DNA from: DAIPHL01 sp036771375
GTDB lineage: Bacteria > Synergistota > Synergistia > Synergistales > Synergistaceae
Direction: 5' to 3'
DNA length: 7,358 bases
Assembly (NCBI GenBank): GCA_036771375.1
Contig: DAIPHL010000111.1
Location: 1-7,358 of the forward strand
Shown here: piece after piece, positions 6,727 to 7,358 of the stretch
Position numbering within the stretch: the first letter of the stretch is position 1
Layout of the letters: every line of letters starts with the position of its first letter
The notes under the pieces: model-generated
Databases searched by the model: none
The model's input: only the letters and a program-made list of their open reading frames with translations
What the model was told of the DNA's origin: nothing
Position numbers and translations under genes: made by a program

Positions 6727-6755
6727 TTTATATCATCTAATTTTATTTTTGCCAG
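6727..6755 (-). promoter_or_regulatory. Probable promoter of the surface-protein gene
   Basis: On the minus strand, CTGGCA (6755-6750, 4 of 6 matches to the -35 consensus) is followed after 17 bases by TATAAA (6732-6727, 5 of 6 for the -10). Transcription would start near 6720, with a leader of about 40 bases. The spacer is AT-rich. The gene can therefore be transcribed independently of the upstream ApbE gene. Confidence 0.5.
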
Positions 6756-6761
6756 CAAAAA
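6746..6761. promoter_or_regulatory. Palindrome over the -35 box, possible operator
   Basis: TTTTTGCCAGCAAAAA is a perfect 7+2+7 inverted repeat that covers the predicted -35 box of the surface-protein gene. Such a placement fits a repressor or activator site, but no regulator is encoded in the window. Confidence 0.35.
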
Positions 6762-6768
6762 ACGCGAT

Positions 6769-6782
6769 CCCCCCCTTTTTTT
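6769..6782. repeat. C7T7 homopolymer tract upstream of the surface-protein promoter
   Basis: Seven C followed by seven T on the plus strand (A7G7 when read toward the gene), placed about 14 bases upstream of the predicted -35 box. Homopolymer tracts at this position are prone to slippage and can tune promoter activity in surface-protein genes of other bacteria. Here that is only a possibility. Confidence 0.6.
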
Positions 6783-6844
6783 CCGTTTCGTTTAATTGTG
6801 TCGACTGCGCGTTCAGTCATGAGCGATTATCCGGAATGGCGTTT

Positions 6845-7358
6845 TCACTTCGTTTTTACGAAACGATCGTACCCCTCCGTCGCAACCTTTGAACCATCCT
6901 CCAGGATCCACACCGCCTCCGCGCCTTTTTTGCCGAGCAGCCCTTCCGCCTTCTCCCGCGGCATGATAAAAGCAGCGGTCGACAAAACGTCCGCAGTCGT
7001 CGATTGCGAGTGCACAACGGTGACGGAACGCACTTTTTCAGCGGGATAGAAAGTTTGCGGATCTATAATATGATGATAGCGCTTTTCGCCCGACACGTAG
7101 TAGCGCTGGTCGCTCCCGCTCGTGACGACCGCTCCCTCCGGGAGAACCAAAATATCCGTCAGAGTGGACGGGTCATCTACCGGAGCGTGAACACCGATAT
7201 TCCAGGCACCGCGCCCATCAAGGGGAGGACCTATTATCGCAACGTTTCCCCCGGCGCTGATCAATCCAGACTTCAAGCCCGCATTCCGAAGACGCTCTAC
7301 CGTTTTCTGTACAGCGTAGCCCTTGCCCACCGCGCCGACGTCGATTCTCATATCCCTA
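6845..7358 (-). CDS. apbE: ApbE family FAD:protein FMN transferase, C-terminal part
   Basis: The frame is open at the window edge (Arg and Asp codons precede the Met at 7351), so only about the last 170 residues of a roughly 330-residue protein are present. ApbE proteins use FAD and Mg2+ to attach FMN covalently to Thr or Ser of exported or membrane redox proteins such as Rnf and Nqr subunits. Family features, numbered from the Met at 7351: IDVGAVGKGYAVQ (3-15), SAGGNVAI (32-39), HHIIDPQT (93-100) and TTADVLSTAAF (118-128), the last with the metal-binding Asp121. The His-Ile-Ile-Asp-Pro motif continues TFYP where most homologues have TGYP. Any signal peptide or lipobox lies outside the window. 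It is upstream of and co-oriented with the surface-protein gene, 164 bp away; no strong terminator separates them, but the second gene appears to have its own promoter. Confidence 0.92.
   Translation of the reverse strand, partial: RDMRIDVGAVGKGYAVQKTVERLRNAGLKSGLISAGGNVAIIGPPLDGRGAWNIGVHAPVDDPSTLTDILVLPEGAVVTSGSDQRYYVSGEKRYHHIIDPQTFYPAEKVRSVTVVHSQSTTADVLSTAAFIMPREKAEGLLGKKGAEAVWILEDGSKVATEGYDRFVKTK

Noticed and set aside
6783..6844. Terminator after the ApbE gene
   Set aside because: GACTG/CAGTC can form only a 5-bp stem with no T tract directly after it on the minus strand, so I do not call one.

Overview
The window most likely comes from a Synergistetes (Synergistota) bacterium, a Gram-negative-type anaerobe. 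The main evidence is the C-terminus of the long minus-strand gene. It ends in a Gly-rich stretch with one Cys (GGGCEAGMGG), a short hydrophobic helix and a basic tail, which is the Synerg-CTERM sorting signal known essentially from that phylum. The flanking genes are GC-rich. The long surface-protein gene and its leader are visibly more AT-rich.

Layout: (1) 1-178, plus strand, the last 58 codons of a gene that resembles the end of a CCA tRNA nucleotidyltransferase, followed by a strong intrinsic terminator at 231-265. (2) 301-1071, minus strand, a WaaE-like family 2 glycosyltransferase, and 1250-2326, plus strand, a family 4 glycosyltransferase. They diverge from a 178-bp region holding a promoter for each. 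(3) 2438-3520, plus strand, an exported tandem-rhodanese protein with a Lys/Pro/Ala-rich linker. The catalytic Cys position of its second domain is occupied by Asp. A strong terminator follows at 3561-3595. (4) 3708-6680, minus strand, a 990-residue exported surface protein: signal peptide, beta-helix 1, two chitobiase-type C-terminal modules, beta-helix 2, Pro/Gly linker, an unrecognised C-terminal domain, Synerg-CTERM. (5) 6845 to the window end, minus strand, the C-terminal half of an ApbE FAD:protein FMN transferase, upstream of and co-oriented with the surface-protein gene.

The glycosyltransferases point to cell-envelope polysaccharide or lipooligosaccharide synthesis. The rhodanese-like protein, the Synerg-CTERM protein and ApbE all act outside the cytoplasm or on exported proteins, so this is an envelope-oriented neighbourhood. 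No RNA gene, CRISPR array, insertion sequence or recognisable defence system was seen. The most interesting items are the duplicated beta-helix architecture with long in-frame direct DNA repeats, the control region upstream of that gene (palindrome over the -35 box plus a C7T7 tract), the rhodanese without a catalytic Cys, and the ApbE/surface-protein pairing.
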